A DNA stretch of 64,000 bases. Origin: Clostridia bacterium. Lineage in GTDB: Bacteria > Bacillota > Clostridia > RGIG6154. The stretch covers positions 1-64,000 of the forward strand of contig JAFQQW010000021.1 of assembly GCA_017410375.1 (NCBI GenBank), given 5' to 3'. A model generated the notes under the pieces. It worked only from the letters and a program-made list of their open reading frames with translations. It had not been told where the DNA came from and made no database searches. Positions within the stretch are counted from its first letter, which is position 1, and each line of letters opens with the position of its first letter. The position numbers and the translations under genes were made by a program. Positions 8,056 to 17,918 of the stretch are shown in pieces.

Positions 8056-8643
8056 ATGTACGCATTTATAAGTGGAACTCTTGAATATGCAGGAAACGGA
8101 TATGTTATTTTAGACAATAACGGAATCGGATACAGAATCCACGTTCCTGCATCGGTGCTTTCAAAGCTTCCGTCCATCGGAAAGCTCGTGAAGCTTTATA
8201 CATATCATCATGTCCGCGAGGATGCAATGGAATTGTTCGGTTTTCTTTCTATGGACGACAAAGAAATATATGAAGTTCTCATTTCCGTATCGGGTGTCGG
8301 TCCGAAGGTCGGACTTGCCATTCTTTCGGCAGTTGAACCCAATGCATTGATTACAGCAGTATTAAGTGGCGATGTTAAAACCATAACCAAAGCGCCCGGG
8401 GTAGGTCCTAAACTTGCACAAAGAGTCATTTTAGAGCTGAAAGATAAATTTAAAGGCTTCGGAGTAGAAGGTGTCGTTTTGCAAAGCGAGCCTGAAACAG
8501 CTTCTGTCAATAATGAAGCGATTGAAGCGTTAACTGCACTGGGGTATACCCAAAGTGAAGCAGCAAAAGCTGTTGTTGGTCTTGAAGGTACGGTAGAGCA
8601 GATTGTAGGTGCAGCTCTGCGAAACTTAATGCGTAACAGATAA
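8056..8643 (+). CDS. ruvA: Holliday junction DNA helicase subunit RuvA
   Basis: A 195-residue junction-binding protein. The N-terminal OB fold starts MYAFISGTLEYAG, two helix-hairpin-helix motifs follow (SVSGVGPKVGLAIL and KAPGVGPKLAQRVI), and the C-terminal three-helix domain (NEAIEALTALGYTQSEA) binds RuvB. AGGAGG precedes the ATG. It targets RuvB to Holliday junctions. Confidence 0.95.
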   Translation: MYAFISGTLEYAGNGYVILDNNGIGYRIHVPASVLSKLPSIGKLVKLYTYHHVREDAMELFGFLSMDDKEIYEVLISVSGVGPKVGLAILSAVEPNALITAVLSGDVKTITKAPGVGPKLAQRVILELKDKFKGFGVEGVVLQSEPETASVNNEAIEALTALGYTQSEAAKAVVGLEGTVEQIVGAALRNLMRNR

Positions 8644-8655
8644 GGAGAAAAATAA

Positions 8656-9657
8656 ATGGAAGACAGAATCATCACATCTACATATACAACGGATGACCAG
8701 GACATAGAAGTCTCTCTTCGCCCACGGAAATTGGACGAATATGTGGGGCAGAGTAAAGCCAAGGAAAACTTAAAAATCTTTATTGAGGCGGCAAAAATGC
8801 GTAACGAACCGCTTGACCATGTTTTGCTTTACGGACCGCCCGGACTCGGCAAAACAACCCTTGCGAGTATCATTGCCAACGAAATGGGTGTCAGCATCCG
8901 TGTAACCTCTGGTCCTGCAATCGAACGCCCCGGTGACCTTGCGGCAATCATTTCAAATCTAAATGAAAACGATATTCTGTTTATTGACGAAATTCACAGA
9001 CTTTCCAGAAGCGTGGAAGAAATTCTCTATCCCGCAATGGAGGATTTTGTCATTGATATTGTGTACGGCAAAGGCGTTTCTGCCAAAACCGTTCGTGTCG
9101 CTTTGCCGAAATTCACTTTAATTGGTGCAACCACAAGAGCAGGTCTTTTATCTGCACCTCTTCGTGACCGATTTGGGTATATCAGTCGCTTGGAAATGTA
9201 TACCACCGAAGAACTTACCGATATTATAAAACGTTCTGCATCTATTTTAGATGTTATTTTGGAGGAGGATGGTGCAATCGAAATTGCCAAGCGTTCCCGT
9301 GGTACTCCTCGTATTGCAAATCGCCTGTTAAAACGTGTACGCGACTTTGCGCAAATCAAATCCAATTCAATCATTTCAAAGCAGGTGGCAGACGAAGCTT
9401 TAAACAGCATGGAAGTGGATAAGCTTGGCTTAGACACTATGGACAGAAGAATGCTGGATACCATCATTCATTCTTTTGGTGGTGGTCCCGTAGGACTTGA
9501 AACCATTTCTGCATCTATTGGCGAAGAAAGCAATACTATCGAAGATGTATGCGAGCCGTATTTACTCCAGCTGGGCTTCATCAGTCGCACTCCCAGAGGG
9601 AGAGTCGCAACCAAGCTTGCCTATGATTATTTCGGAATTCCTTATAACGGAGAATAA
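8656..9657 (+). CDS. ruvB: Holliday junction branch-migration ATPase RuvB
   Basis: A 333-residue AAA+ motor. Walker A is GPPGLGKTT, Walker B is [10 protein letters not shown], sensor 1 lies in GATTRAG, and the C-terminal winged helix ends [18 protein letters not shown]. Length and motifs are standard. A two-component sensor gene starts 3 bp after its stop codon, so the ruv transcript probably continues into it. Confidence 0.95.
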   Translation: MEDRIITSTYTTDDQDIEVSLRPRKLDEYVGQSKAKENLKIFIEAAKMRNEPLDHVLLYGPPGLGKTTLASIIANEMGVSIRVTSGPAIERPGDLAAIISNLNENDILFIDEIHRLSRSVEEILYPAMEDFVIDIVYGKGVSAKTVRVALPKFTLIGATTRAGLLSAPLRDRFGYISRLEMYTTEELTDIIKRSASILDVILEEDGAIEIAKRSRGTPRIANRLLKRVRDFAQIKSNSIISKQVADEALNSMEVDKLGLDTMDRRMLDTIIHSFGGGPVGLETISASIGEESNTIEDVCEPYLLQLGFISRTPRGRVATKLAYDYFGIPYNGE

Positions 9658-9660
9658 TAT

Positions 9661-11454
9661 ATGAAGAAAATCAATCTGAAAAAATACAAATTGCGTATTC
9701 AGATGACCGTAACCAACACGCTGATTGCGATTTTAACGGTTGTTCTTTTCAGTGTTATTACATATCATGTGTTCGAGCAGGACAGTAATGAGCTTGTGAC
9801 CGAATCCTTAACATCCAACTTCGAGCTGATGGCAGACCGTATGGATGAATATTTTAATACCGTAAACACACTCACCGACGTTTTTTCGAAAGATGAAGAG
9901 GTTCAGTCTGTTTTAAGCCAGACGGATATGTTTATTGCAGATTCCGACTCGGAAATGCTCAGTGCACAGCTTCAGAATGTCATTTTGCTGAACCCAACCA
10001 TTCGCGAAGGATATGTGGTAACCAACCGTAACGAAATTATCAGTGCTTCAAACGGGGCGGATACAAGCTTTTTACACAATCTTTTAAAGAAAGAACAGGT
10101 GGATTTTGATAACGGCGCGTTTCTTGCGATTGAAAGTAAAAATAATCAGAATCAGATAGCGGCTGTTAAGACTATAAAAAGCTTTGACACGGGTAAAAAA
10201 CTCGGATATGTCGTTATGCTTGCGGACAAGCAAAGATTACTTCAGATTTTCGAGACAGATTTATATGATGGAAAAGAACGTTTTTTACTGCTCGATTCCT
10301 CCGGAAATCTTGTTTTTCAACCGGAACACGATGAAAAGATTCCTGTCTTATCCATGCATGAAAGTATGCCCGAGGGTACGGATTCCTATGTTTCAACCAT
10401 TGAGATTGATGGTGACGCATATAAGTATAACATCAAACGCTCAGCCGAAAGTGGCTGGGAGGTTGTAGTTATGGTGCCGGAAGAGGTGCTTTACAGTCAT
10501 AGCGTAACGGTCGGGAACACTATTTTAGTGTATATTATCATTATTATTGTTTTGGGTATGATTTTTACAACCATCACCAACATGAGCATCACAAAACCCA
10601 TTACACGCCTTGCAGAGGCAATTGACCGCGTTGCATCCGGTGACTTTAAGCACAAAATCGCTTTTTCGGCAAAAAACGAGGTTACATTTATCGCAGATAA
10701 TTTTAACAATATGGTCGATGAGATTCAAGGCCTTACAAAAAAGATTTTCTCCACACAACAACGTCTGTATGAAACAGAGCTTGAACGTAAGCAATTTGAA
10801 TTAAGCCTTCTGCAGTCACAAATCAATTCTCATTTTCTGTACAATACCTTAAGCTGTATTCGGGCGATGTCCCGTAAAGGGGCAACCGAAGAGGTGTCAA
10901 ATATGATCAGCAGTCTTGTGCATATGCTCCGTTATGCTTCCAATATGCAGGACAAGACGGTGCTTCAGGATGAGTTTACAAATATCAGGCATTATGTATA
11001 CATCCAAAGAATGCGACTTGGAGAACAATTACAGTTGATTTTTGATGAAAATGATGATATAATGAACAGCGAAGTGCCTAAAATGATTTTACAACCTGTT
11101 GTTGAAAATTCTATTTTGCACGCGTTTAATACTAAAAAAGGAGAGTGGAGTATCCGCGTTTCCGCAAAGCGAAAGGACGACAATCTTACGATACTGATAA
11201 CCGACAACGGTTGTGGCATGTCTGCAAAAGAGATGGAAAAACTCAGTTTATCCTTAAAAGAGAAAAAGAGCATCTATGATACAAATGATGCCAAAAACAG
11301 TATCGGACTTGTAAATATTCAGAACAGAATACGTTCCCTTTACGGAGATGGCTACGGTGTCCGGGTAAGAAGCTGGAAAAATATAGGCACCGCAGTTGCG
11401 ATACAAATACCCTATAAAAGAAGTGATGAATATGTATTCCGTACTTTTAATTGA
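9661..11454 (+). CDS. YesM-type sensor histidine kinase (His_kinase family with HAMP)
   Basis: A 597-residue membrane kinase. A transmembrane segment at ~16-37, an extracellular sensor region at ~40-280 (dCache-like by size), a second segment at ~286-308 and a HAMP linker (ITKPITRLAEAIDRVASGDF) lead to the YesM-type domain. H391 in QINSHFLYNTL is the phosphorylation site, and the ATPase part carries the N box (ILQPVVENSILHAF) and G box (DNGCGMS). Partners of this class usually sense extracellular carbohydrates in glycan-using Firmicutes. It overlaps the response-regulator gene by 23 bp. No transporter adjoins the pair, so the signal is unknown. Confidence 0.85.
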   Translation: MKKINLKKYKLRIQMTVTNTLIAILTVVLFSVITYHVFEQDSNELVTESLTSNFELMADRMDEYFNTVNTLTDVFSKDEEVQSVLSQTDMFIADSDSEMLSAQLQNVILLNPTIREGYVVTNRNEIISASNGADTSFLHNLLKKEQVDFDNGAFLAIESKNNQNQIAAVKTIKSFDTGKKLGYVVMLADKQRLLQIFETDLYDGKERFLLLDSSGNLVFQPEHDEKIPVLSMHESMPEGTDSYVSTIEIDGDAYKYNIKRSAESGWEVVVMVPEEVLYSHSVTVGNTILVYIIIIIVLGMIFTTITNMSITKPITRLAEAIDRVASGDFKHKIAFSAKNEVTFIADNFNNMVDEIQGLTKKIFSTQQRLYETELERKQFELSLLQSQINSHFLYNTLSCIRAMSRKGATEEVSNMISSLVHMLRYASNMQDKTVLQDEFTNIRHYVYIQRMRLGEQLQLIFDENDDIMNSEVPKMILQPVVENSILHAFNTKKGEWSIRVSAKRKDDNLTILITDNGCGMSAKEMEKLSLSLKEKKSIYDTNDAKNSIGLVNIQNRIRSLYGDGYGVRVRSWKNIGTAVAIQIPYKRSDEYVFRTFN

Positions 11455-12904
11455 TGATGAATCCTGGGTCTTGGAGGATATAAAAAGCCTCCTGGACTGG
11501 GAAAAGCTAGGCTTTAAAATTGTCGGCGAGGCAAATGACGCTGAAAGCGCAAAACAACTGATAGAATCCGAAAGACCGGATGTTGTAATCAGTGATATCC
11601 GTATGCCGGGCTTAAGTGGCATACAGTTGCTTGAAAGCTATGCATCGTCAGATATTTCGTTTAAAAGTGTTTTTGTAACCGCTTACGGCAAATTTGAATA
11701 TGCCAAAAAAGCACTCGATCTTGGTGCAGATGGCTATTTGTTAAAACCTGTCGAGTCAGAAGAACTTGTGTCGACATTGAACAAAATCAAAAAGCAACTG
11801 GATGAACAGGCCGGTGTTTCAGATCAGATGCGCAAGTGGGACAAAGCGCAAAAGCTGTATCTGCTTTTAGACGGTGCCGATGATGAACAAACGCAAAAAG
11901 AACTGATTAACGATATTGGCGTTCCCCATGTTTCTGATGCCTTTGTTCTGGCGATTGCAAAAGAACCGTCCGAAACCATGCAGAATCTGCTGTCGGATTT
12001 TCCGATGCACCTGACGGTTTTACCGCTGTCTGGCAAACAATGTCTTCTTTATATTCAAAGTCAATCGGGCATTTTTAATCTGATTACCTACAAAAACATG
12101 TTTGCTTACCTGAGAGATTTCTGTGAAGCTCATTCCGTGTATTTGGGCTTAAGTCGGATTATGCGACAGAAAAGAAAATTCCGTTCTGCATTTATCCAGG
12201 CTGAAAACGCATTGGACGCCGCGTTTGTTACAAACCAAAAACTGAATGCTTATTATTTCAATGATGTCAACGTTCAGGAAATATTAAATATGGTTTCCAG
12301 ACAGAAGTCAATTGCGAACAAAAATGAGTTGCTTAAAATTTTACCTGACGAATTTCGCAAACAGCGCGTAACCGGAGATAAACTTTCGGAGGTGTTAAAA
12401 AATATCGCGATACACTTTGAACTGGATGATGACTTAAAAGATGCTGATGTCAAAAACCTGGCAATCCAATTCGGCTCGCTTGATGCGTATTTTGCGTATC
12501 TTACACAGTGTCTGGGTGAAACAAACAGAAAACGCTCCGGAAAAACAAGCTCTCGTGCTATTGTGAAAGAAATTGCAGACTATATTCAGGAAAATTATGA
12601 CCGCAAAATCATGATAAATGATCTGGCACAGCAATTCTTTTTAAATCCGAGTTATTTAAGCAATCTGTTTAAAGTGGAAACCGGCAAATCGTTTACTGCG
12701 TATCTCGTAGAGTGTCGCTTAAAAAAAGCTAAGGAGCTTTTGGAAAATACCGATCTTTCTCTTTATGAAATCAGCGCCAACGTCGGATATGAAGATTATT
12801 TCCATTTCAGTAAACTGTTTAAAAAGCATATGAATATTTCGCCTGCGAACTATCGTAAAAACAAACTTGAAAACACCGCTTCACATGATTCTGAAACGGA
12901 ATAA
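11432..12904 (+). CDS. YesN-type response regulator with AraC DNA-binding domain
   Basis: A 490-residue protein. The receiver domain occupies residues 1-~120, with the acidic pair in LIDDE, the phospho-acceptor D55 in ISDIRMPG, a switch threonine (FVTAYG) and the lysine in LLKPV. A long linker leads to a C-terminal AraC double helix-turn-helix (IQENYDRKIMINDLA, FSKLFKKHMNISPANYRK). The ATG at 11432 begins MYSVLLIDDE; another ATG lies 6 bp upstream in frame. It is paired with the preceding kinase and followed by a terminator. Targets are not evident in the window. Confidence 0.85.
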   Translation: MYSVLLIDDESWVLEDIKSLLDWEKLGFKIVGEANDAESAKQLIESERPDVVISDIRMPGLSGIQLLESYASSDISFKSVFVTAYGKFEYAKKALDLGADGYLLKPVESEELVSTLNKIKKQLDEQAGVSDQMRKWDKAQKLYLLLDGADDEQTQKELINDIGVPHVSDAFVLAIAKEPSETMQNLLSDFPMHLTVLPLSGKQCLLYIQSQSGIFNLITYKNMFAYLRDFCEAHSVYLGLSRIMRQKRKFRSAFIQAENALDAAFVTNQKLNAYYFNDVNVQEILNMVSRQKSIANKNELLKILPDEFRKQRVTGDKLSEVLKNIAIHFELDDDLKDADVKNLAIQFGSLDAYFAYLTQCLGETNRKRSGKTSSRAIVKEIADYIQENYDRKIMINDLAQQFFLNPSYLSNLFKVETGKSFTAYLVECRLKKAKELLENTDLSLYEISANVGYEDYFHFSKLFKKHMNISPANYRKNKLENTASHDSETE

Positions 12905-12918
12905 CAGAGCATAAAGTT

Positions 12919-12959
12919 ATACACACCTGCATATCTATTTGCAGATGTGTATATTTTTT
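12919..12959 (+). terminator. Terminator after the response regulator
   Basis: A 13-position stem with one mismatch (12919-12931 paired with 12940-12952) is followed by ATTTTTTG. It ends the ruvCAB-sensor-regulator transcript. Confidence 0.7.
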
Positions 12960-12980
12960 GGGAAATTTTTCAATAAGGTA

Positions 12981-13008
12981 TTGACAAATTTGTAAAATAG
13001 TGTAAAAT
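12981..13008 (+). promoter_or_regulatory. Sigma-A promoter of groESL
   Basis: TTGACA (12981-12986) and TAAAAT (13003-13008) with a 16-bp spacer. The CIRCE operator begins 8 bp after the -10, so it covers the start point. Confidence 0.7.
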
Positions 13009-13015
13009 AGTATTA

Positions 13016-13349
<334 letters not shown>

Positions 13350-13370
13350 TTTTAATGAAAGGTGGAGTAA

Positions 13371-15008
<1,638 letters not shown>

Positions 15009-15014
15009 AAAATT

Positions 15015-15040
15015 AAACGGAAAGCATTTGCTTTCCGTTT
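15015..15040 (+). terminator. groEL terminator hairpin, copy without T run
   Basis: A perfect 12-bp stem (AAACGGAAAGCA / TGCTTTCCGTTT) with a 2-nt loop, directly after groEL. CAGCG follows instead of T. A near copy with the T run occurs at 15285-15313, on the far side of the repeat block. Confidence 0.6.
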
Positions 15041-15070
15041 CAGCGTGTCGATAAACCTATCGACACGCTG
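15041..15070. repeat. Perfect 13-bp hairpin abutting the groEL stem-loop
   Basis: CAGCGTGTCGATA (15041-15053), loop AACC, then its exact complement (15058-15070). It begins at the base after the first groEL hairpin. It belongs to the non-coding repeat block 15015-15313 and its function is unknown. Confidence 0.5.
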
Positions 15071-15095
15071 TCAGAGCGCGAAAAAGGAAGTTATA

Positions 15096-15153
15096 TTTTG
15101 TCAATTTGAATTCGTCGGCGTACAGAGGTACGGTAGAGTTCAAATTGACAAAA
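15096..15153. repeat. Palindromic element with CGTAC hairpin (copy 2)
   Basis: A perfect 15-bp closing stem (15096-15110 with 15139-15153) encloses the hairpin CGTAC-AGAG-GTACG at 15119-15132. The hairpin and the GGCG before it match the element at 17-106, while the closing stem is a different sequence that still pairs. Conserved core with changed but paired arms suggests a family of small structured elements. Confidence 0.5.
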
Positions 15154-15285
15154 AGCAAGCAATGGAGCGGAATCCTCGATAGATTCCGCTCCATTCAACA
15201 TCTGTTCAAACCGGAGATTCTTCGCTTCGCTCAGAATAACAAATAGTTCTTTGCTTGCGGTAGAACGACTTTTTCGACAGTCTGA
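15150..15285 (-). repeat. 136-bp dispersed repeat, copy 1
   Basis: Its reverse complement matches 24134-24269 with about four differences by eye. It contains a 14-bp hairpin (AATGGAGCGGAATC and complement) and the motif GATTCTTCGCTTCGCTCAGAAT, which is widespread in intergenic DNA of many bacteria and gives spurious SEAKNL-type translations. It lies next to a terminator hairpin in both copies. No coding potential or transposase. It is probably a non-autonomous mobile or REP-like element. The whole of 15009-15385 holds only this block and the next promoter. Confidence 0.8.
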
Positions 15286-15313
15286 AACGGAAAGTATTTG
15301 CTTTCCGTTTTTT
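15285..15313 (+). terminator. Second copy of the groEL terminator, with T run
   Basis: AAACGGAAAG pairs with CTTTCCGTTT and is followed by TTTTAT. It is nearly identical to 15015-15040, so the repeat block 15041-15284 is flanked by two copies of one terminator stem. Confidence 0.65.
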
Positions 15314-15326
15314 ATATACAAAGTTC

Positions 15327-15355
15327 TTGCAGATTTTGTCAAAATATGATATACT
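15327..15355 (+). promoter_or_regulatory. Sigma-A promoter of the 15386 gene
   Basis: TTGCAG (15327-15332), 17 bp, TATACT (15350-15355). Confidence 0.55.
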
Positions 15356-15385
15356 GAATAAAAAGTAAAATCAAGGAGAAAAACA

Positions 15386-15874
15386 ATGGAAAATATAACA
15401 GAAGTTTTGGTAAAGAAAAAGAAAAACGGAACAGATGAATTGAAATCGTTTTTTGTAGTGCTTTTAGGATTTATTTTGGTGGCTGTATCCGCAAAATATC
15501 TTGGCGCTTTCAGTGTAATCGCTGTTGCTCTGATTATTTATCTCGCATATCGTCTTTTGCTTTCTTTTGATATGGAATTTGAATATTGCCTTGTGGATAA
15601 AGAAATTCGTGTAGATAAAATTTTGAGCAAGAAAAAAAGAAAAGATTACATCCGTGTTGAAGGGGATGAAATTGAATACATTGCTAAGCTTTCTGATGTG
15701 GGTGAAAGTGAACTGAAAAACACAAAAATTTATATGGCATCCGAGTTCATGAACGCTTCGGATAACTATGTTGTAAAAGCGAACAAGGGCGGAGTAGCTA
15801 TGAGCGTAGTGATAAAAGGTGATGAACGCGTTTTGGCACATTTAAAACGTGTTATGCCGGGTAAGGTGAGATAA
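15386..15874 (+). CDS. Small membrane protein, DUF6106-like
   Basis: A 162-residue protein with two adjacent hydrophobic segments (about residues 20-55: SFFVVLLGFILVAVSAKYLG and FSVIAVALIIYLAYRLLL). A charged soluble domain follows, containing EFEYCLVDKEIRVDKI and SKKKRKD. This arrangement, with an F-E-Y strand after the membrane part, resembles a conserved Clostridia family I know as DUF6106; the match is by memory. The function is unknown. AAGGAG precedes the ATG. nnrD starts 1 bp after its stop, so the two are co-transcribed. Confidence 0.6.
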   Translation: MENITEVLVKKKKNGTDELKSFFVVLLGFILVAVSAKYLGAFSVIAVALIIYLAYRLLLSFDMEFEYCLVDKEIRVDKILSKKKRKDYIRVEGDEIEYIAKLSDVGESELKNTKIYMASEFMNASDNYVVKANKGGVAMSVVIKGDERVLAHLKRVMPGKVR

Positions 15875-15875
15875 A

Positions 15876-16742
15876 ATGCAATTAACGCATGAACTGATTA
15901 AAAACAATCTTCCTGTGCGATTTTCGCACCAGAACAAAGGTGATTTCGGACATGTTCTTGTAATTGGCGGCAGCTACGGAATGGCAGGTGCTGTTTGTAT
16001 GACGGCACAAAGCGCCCTGAAATCCGGTGCAGGGCTTGTGACTGTCGCAGTTCCTGAAAGAATTGCGGACATCGTTTCTGTGAAGCTGACAGAGTGTATG
16101 GTTTTGCCATTGCCGGATGAAAATGGTATGCTTTCCGCTTCGGCAAGACAGACAATAAAAAGTTTTTTACCGAAAGTAAATACCGTTGTGTTTGGTATGG
16201 GTGCAAGAAAATGTGCAGGCACAGCCGCCATTCTTGAATTTTTACTGCAGACTTTTACCGGCACGTTGGTTTTGGATGCGGATGCGTTGAATGTACTGGC
16301 GGAAAATCCTGAGCTTTTTCACATCAAACGAAAATGCATGTTGATTTTAACACCACACCCCGGAGAAATGGCTCGGTTGATGAATCTGGAAATCTCCTTC
16401 GTGCAGGCAGAACGTGAAAATAACGCAAAAAAATACGCACAAACGAACAATCTGGTTTTGGTTTTAAAAGGAGAAGGCACTGTTATATCGGACGGTGAGA
16501 AGTTTTTTTTGAATCCTACGGGCAATGTGGGAATGGCAACAGGTGGTTCGGGAGATGTTTTGGCAGGTGTTATCGGCGGTTTGGCAGCACAGAAAATTAC
16601 GCCGCTTCACGCCGCATTCTGCGGATGCTATCTGCATGGACTTGCGGGAGATATTGCGTTAAAGGAAAAGACATATTTTTCTCTTACGGCTTGTGATTTA
16701 ATCACATATCTGCCCGAAGCATTCCGTGAAATTTTACTTTAG
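15876..16742 (+). CDS. nnrD: ADP-dependent NAD(P)H-hydrate dehydratase
   Basis: A 288-residue ribokinase-like repair enzyme that returns hydrated NAD(P)H to NAD(P)H. Signatures are GHVLVIGGSYGMAGA near residue 27, LDADALN near 133, LTPHPGEM near 157 and the catalytic GGSGDVLAG near 225. Many bacteria fuse this domain to an N-terminal NAD(P)HX epimerase; here it stands alone and no epimerase lies next to it. It is second in an operon with the membrane protein before it. No clear terminator follows. Confidence 0.85.
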   Translation: MQLTHELIKNNLPVRFSHQNKGDFGHVLVIGGSYGMAGAVCMTAQSALKSGAGLVTVAVPERIADIVSVKLTECMVLPLPDENGMLSASARQTIKSFLPKVNTVVFGMGARKCAGTAAILEFLLQTFTGTLVLDADALNVLAENPELFHIKRKCMLILTPHPGEMARLMNLEISFVQAERENNAKKYAQTNNLVLVLKGEGTVISDGEKFFLNPTGNVGMATGGSGDVLAGVIGGLAAQKITPLHAAFCGCYLHGLAGDIALKEKTYFSLTACDLITYLPEAFREILL

Positions 16743-16843
16743 ATGTATGAATTGGAAACTTGCGGTAAACAATATCTTTGAAGATTATGTTGTGAGGTGA
16801 GTTTCCTATGTAACATTTTTCAAGAATTGTCATAATATTGGTA

Positions 16844-16872
16844 TTGACCGAGTCCTTTCAAAATGGTATAAT
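16844..16872 (+). promoter_or_regulatory. Sigma-A promoter of the mazEF-like module
   Basis: TTGACC (16844-16849), 17 bp, TATAAT (16867-16872). The predicted start point is near 16879, so the transcript begins too late to encode a longer antitoxin N terminus than the ATG at 16917 gives. Confidence 0.75.
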
Positions 16873-16889
16873 GAATTGTGGTTTTATCA

Positions 16890-16903
16890 CAAATTATAAT
16901 TTG
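16890..16903. promoter_or_regulatory. 14-bp perfect palindrome in the mazEF leader
   Basis: CAAATTATAATTTG reads the same on both strands and lies about 10-25 bp after the predicted start point, just before the ribosome site GAGAGG. It is a candidate operator; what binds it is unknown because the neighbouring antitoxin has no DNA-binding domain. Confidence 0.4.
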
Positions 16904-16916
16904 AGAGGTCCCGGAT

Positions 16917-17093
16917 ATGTGCAGCAGAAAGAAAAAGAAAACAGAAGCTGCATCTTTAAAAGAAATGCAGCAAGCGTTAAAACAGGGATATATTGAATCC
17001 GGCGCTGTTAACTTAGAATATGCCGAAATGTGTTTGGTTGCTGAAAATGAAGCTTTTGCAACCTGTGAGGAAAAACTTTCGGAGTGTGAGTAA
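16917..17093 (+). CDS. Reduced MazE-like antitoxin: toxin-binding tail without ribbon-helix-helix
   Basis: A 58-residue ORF starts with ATG after GAGAGG and ends 3 bp before mazF. Its second half (LKQGYIESGAVNLEYAE then AENEAFATCEEKLSE) resembles the C-terminal toxin-neutralising segment of Firmicute MazE/EndoAI antitoxins, whose pattern is RRGYMEMAKINL followed by an acidic helix. The usual ~45-residue N-terminal ribbon-helix-helix is absent and replaced by a basic stub (MCSRKKKKTEAAS). No frameshifted remnant lies upstream, because the promoter occupies that space. Inferred role: neutralise MazF without self-repressing transcription. The family assignment is by eye. Confidence 0.65.
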   Translation: MCSRKKKKTEAASLKEMQQALKQGYIESGAVNLEYAEMCLVAENEAFATCEEKLSECE

Positions 17094-17096
17094 AGC

Positions 17097-17468
17097 GTGA
17101 ATGTTAAGCGTGGCGATATTTATTATGCGGACTTAAGTCCGGTTGTCGGTTCGGAGCAGGGTGGTGTACGTCCCGTGCTTATTATACAGAACAATATCGG
17201 CAACAAGTACAGCCCGACAGTTATTGTAGCAGCAATCACTTCACAAATCAACAAAAATAAGATGCCGACGCATGTGGAGCTGGATGCTGTAAGATATGGG
17301 CTTGCAAAAGATTCTGTGGTTCTTCTGGAGCAGGTAAGAACCTTGGATAAAAAAAGATTAAAAGAAAAAATCGGTTCTGCAGACTTAAAGATGATGGAAA
17401 AAGTAGATATTGCTCTTGAAATCAGTTTCGGCTTAAGCGAGGGAATACTGCGAACCAAGGAGGAATGA
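17097..17468 (+). CDS. mazF: MazF/NdoA-type endoribonuclease toxin
   Basis: A 123-residue sequence-specific mRNA interferase. It opens [20 protein letters not shown] and continues [14 protein letters not shown], nearly the same as B. subtilis NdoA (EndoA). The active-site arginine lies in GVRPVL and the conserved threonine in AAITSQ. The start is GTG at 17097, 3 bp after the antitoxin stop, so translation is coupled. It overlaps the next gene by 4 bp (ATGA). Length and motifs are intact, so the toxin should be active. Confidence 0.92.
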   Translation: MNVKRGDIYYADLSPVVGSEQGGVRPVLIIQNNIGNKYSPTVIVAAITSQINKNKMPTHVELDAVRYGLAKDSVVLLEQVRTLDKKRLKEKIGSADLKMMEKVDIALEISFGLSEGILRTKEE

Positions 17469-17881
17469 ATGTGAAAAAAAGAAATGTGCTTATTGGATTG
17501 GTGGTAGCAGGTCTTGCCGTTACATATGCTGTTGCGGCAACTCCCGGCAGTGATTCTGATCCGGTTATCTCTTTAAGCTACTTGACCGAGGTTTTTAAGC
17601 CGGAAATCAGGCAGGAAACACAGTATCAGCTTGTTAACCTTTCCGCGGGACAGAAGTTGGTTGGCGGTATGGGTGCAGAAATGATTCTTCGCATGGGAAG
17701 CGCAAATGTGATTGCAACAGATTTAGGAGGCATATCCGATGTCACTTTAGGCTATGATCTTTCGGGTGGCGTTGCTGTTCCGGCAAATCATCATCTCATT
17801 GTTCCGCGTGATGACGGAAGAGGTGTTGTTGCAACCGCTGACTGCATCTTTATGGTTAAAGGAACGTATCAAATTCAATAA
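17465..17881 (+). CDS. Conserved exported protein of unknown function
   Basis: A 138-residue protein with an N-terminal signal or anchor ([21 protein letters not shown]) and a predicted cleavage after VAA. The mature part has [14 protein letters not shown], then [28 protein letters not shown] and VPRDDGRG. I recognise the pattern as a recurring exported Clostridia protein without a named function. Its start overlaps the mazF stop (ATGA), so it is translated with the toxin gene and ends the operon before a terminator. Confidence 0.6.
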   Translation: MNVKKRNVLIGLVVAGLAVTYAVAATPGSDSDPVISLSYLTEVFKPEIRQETQYQLVNLSAGQKLVGGMGAEMILRMGSANVIATDLGGISDVTLGYDLSGGVAVPANHHLIVPRDDGRGVVATADCIFMVKGTYQIQ

Positions 17882-17884
17882 ATA

Positions 17885-17916
17885 AAAAAAAGAACCACAA
17901 AGTGGTTCTTTTTTTT
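17885..17916. terminator. Bidirectional terminator
   Basis: AGAACCAC-AAA-GTGGTTCT flanked by runs of A and T, between the convergent exported-protein gene and the giant secreted-protein gene. Confidence 0.85.
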
Positions 17917-17918
17917 AT

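Noticed and set aside
15096-15312. CRISPR array or tandem repeat in the groEL 3' region
   Set aside because: The repeats are single inverted pairs with no regular repeat-spacer pattern and no cas genes nearby.
15091-15342. 83-codon frame on the minus strand in the repeat block
   Set aside because: The translation contains the SEAKNL-type string that comes from the widespread intergenic repeat motif; it is not a gene.
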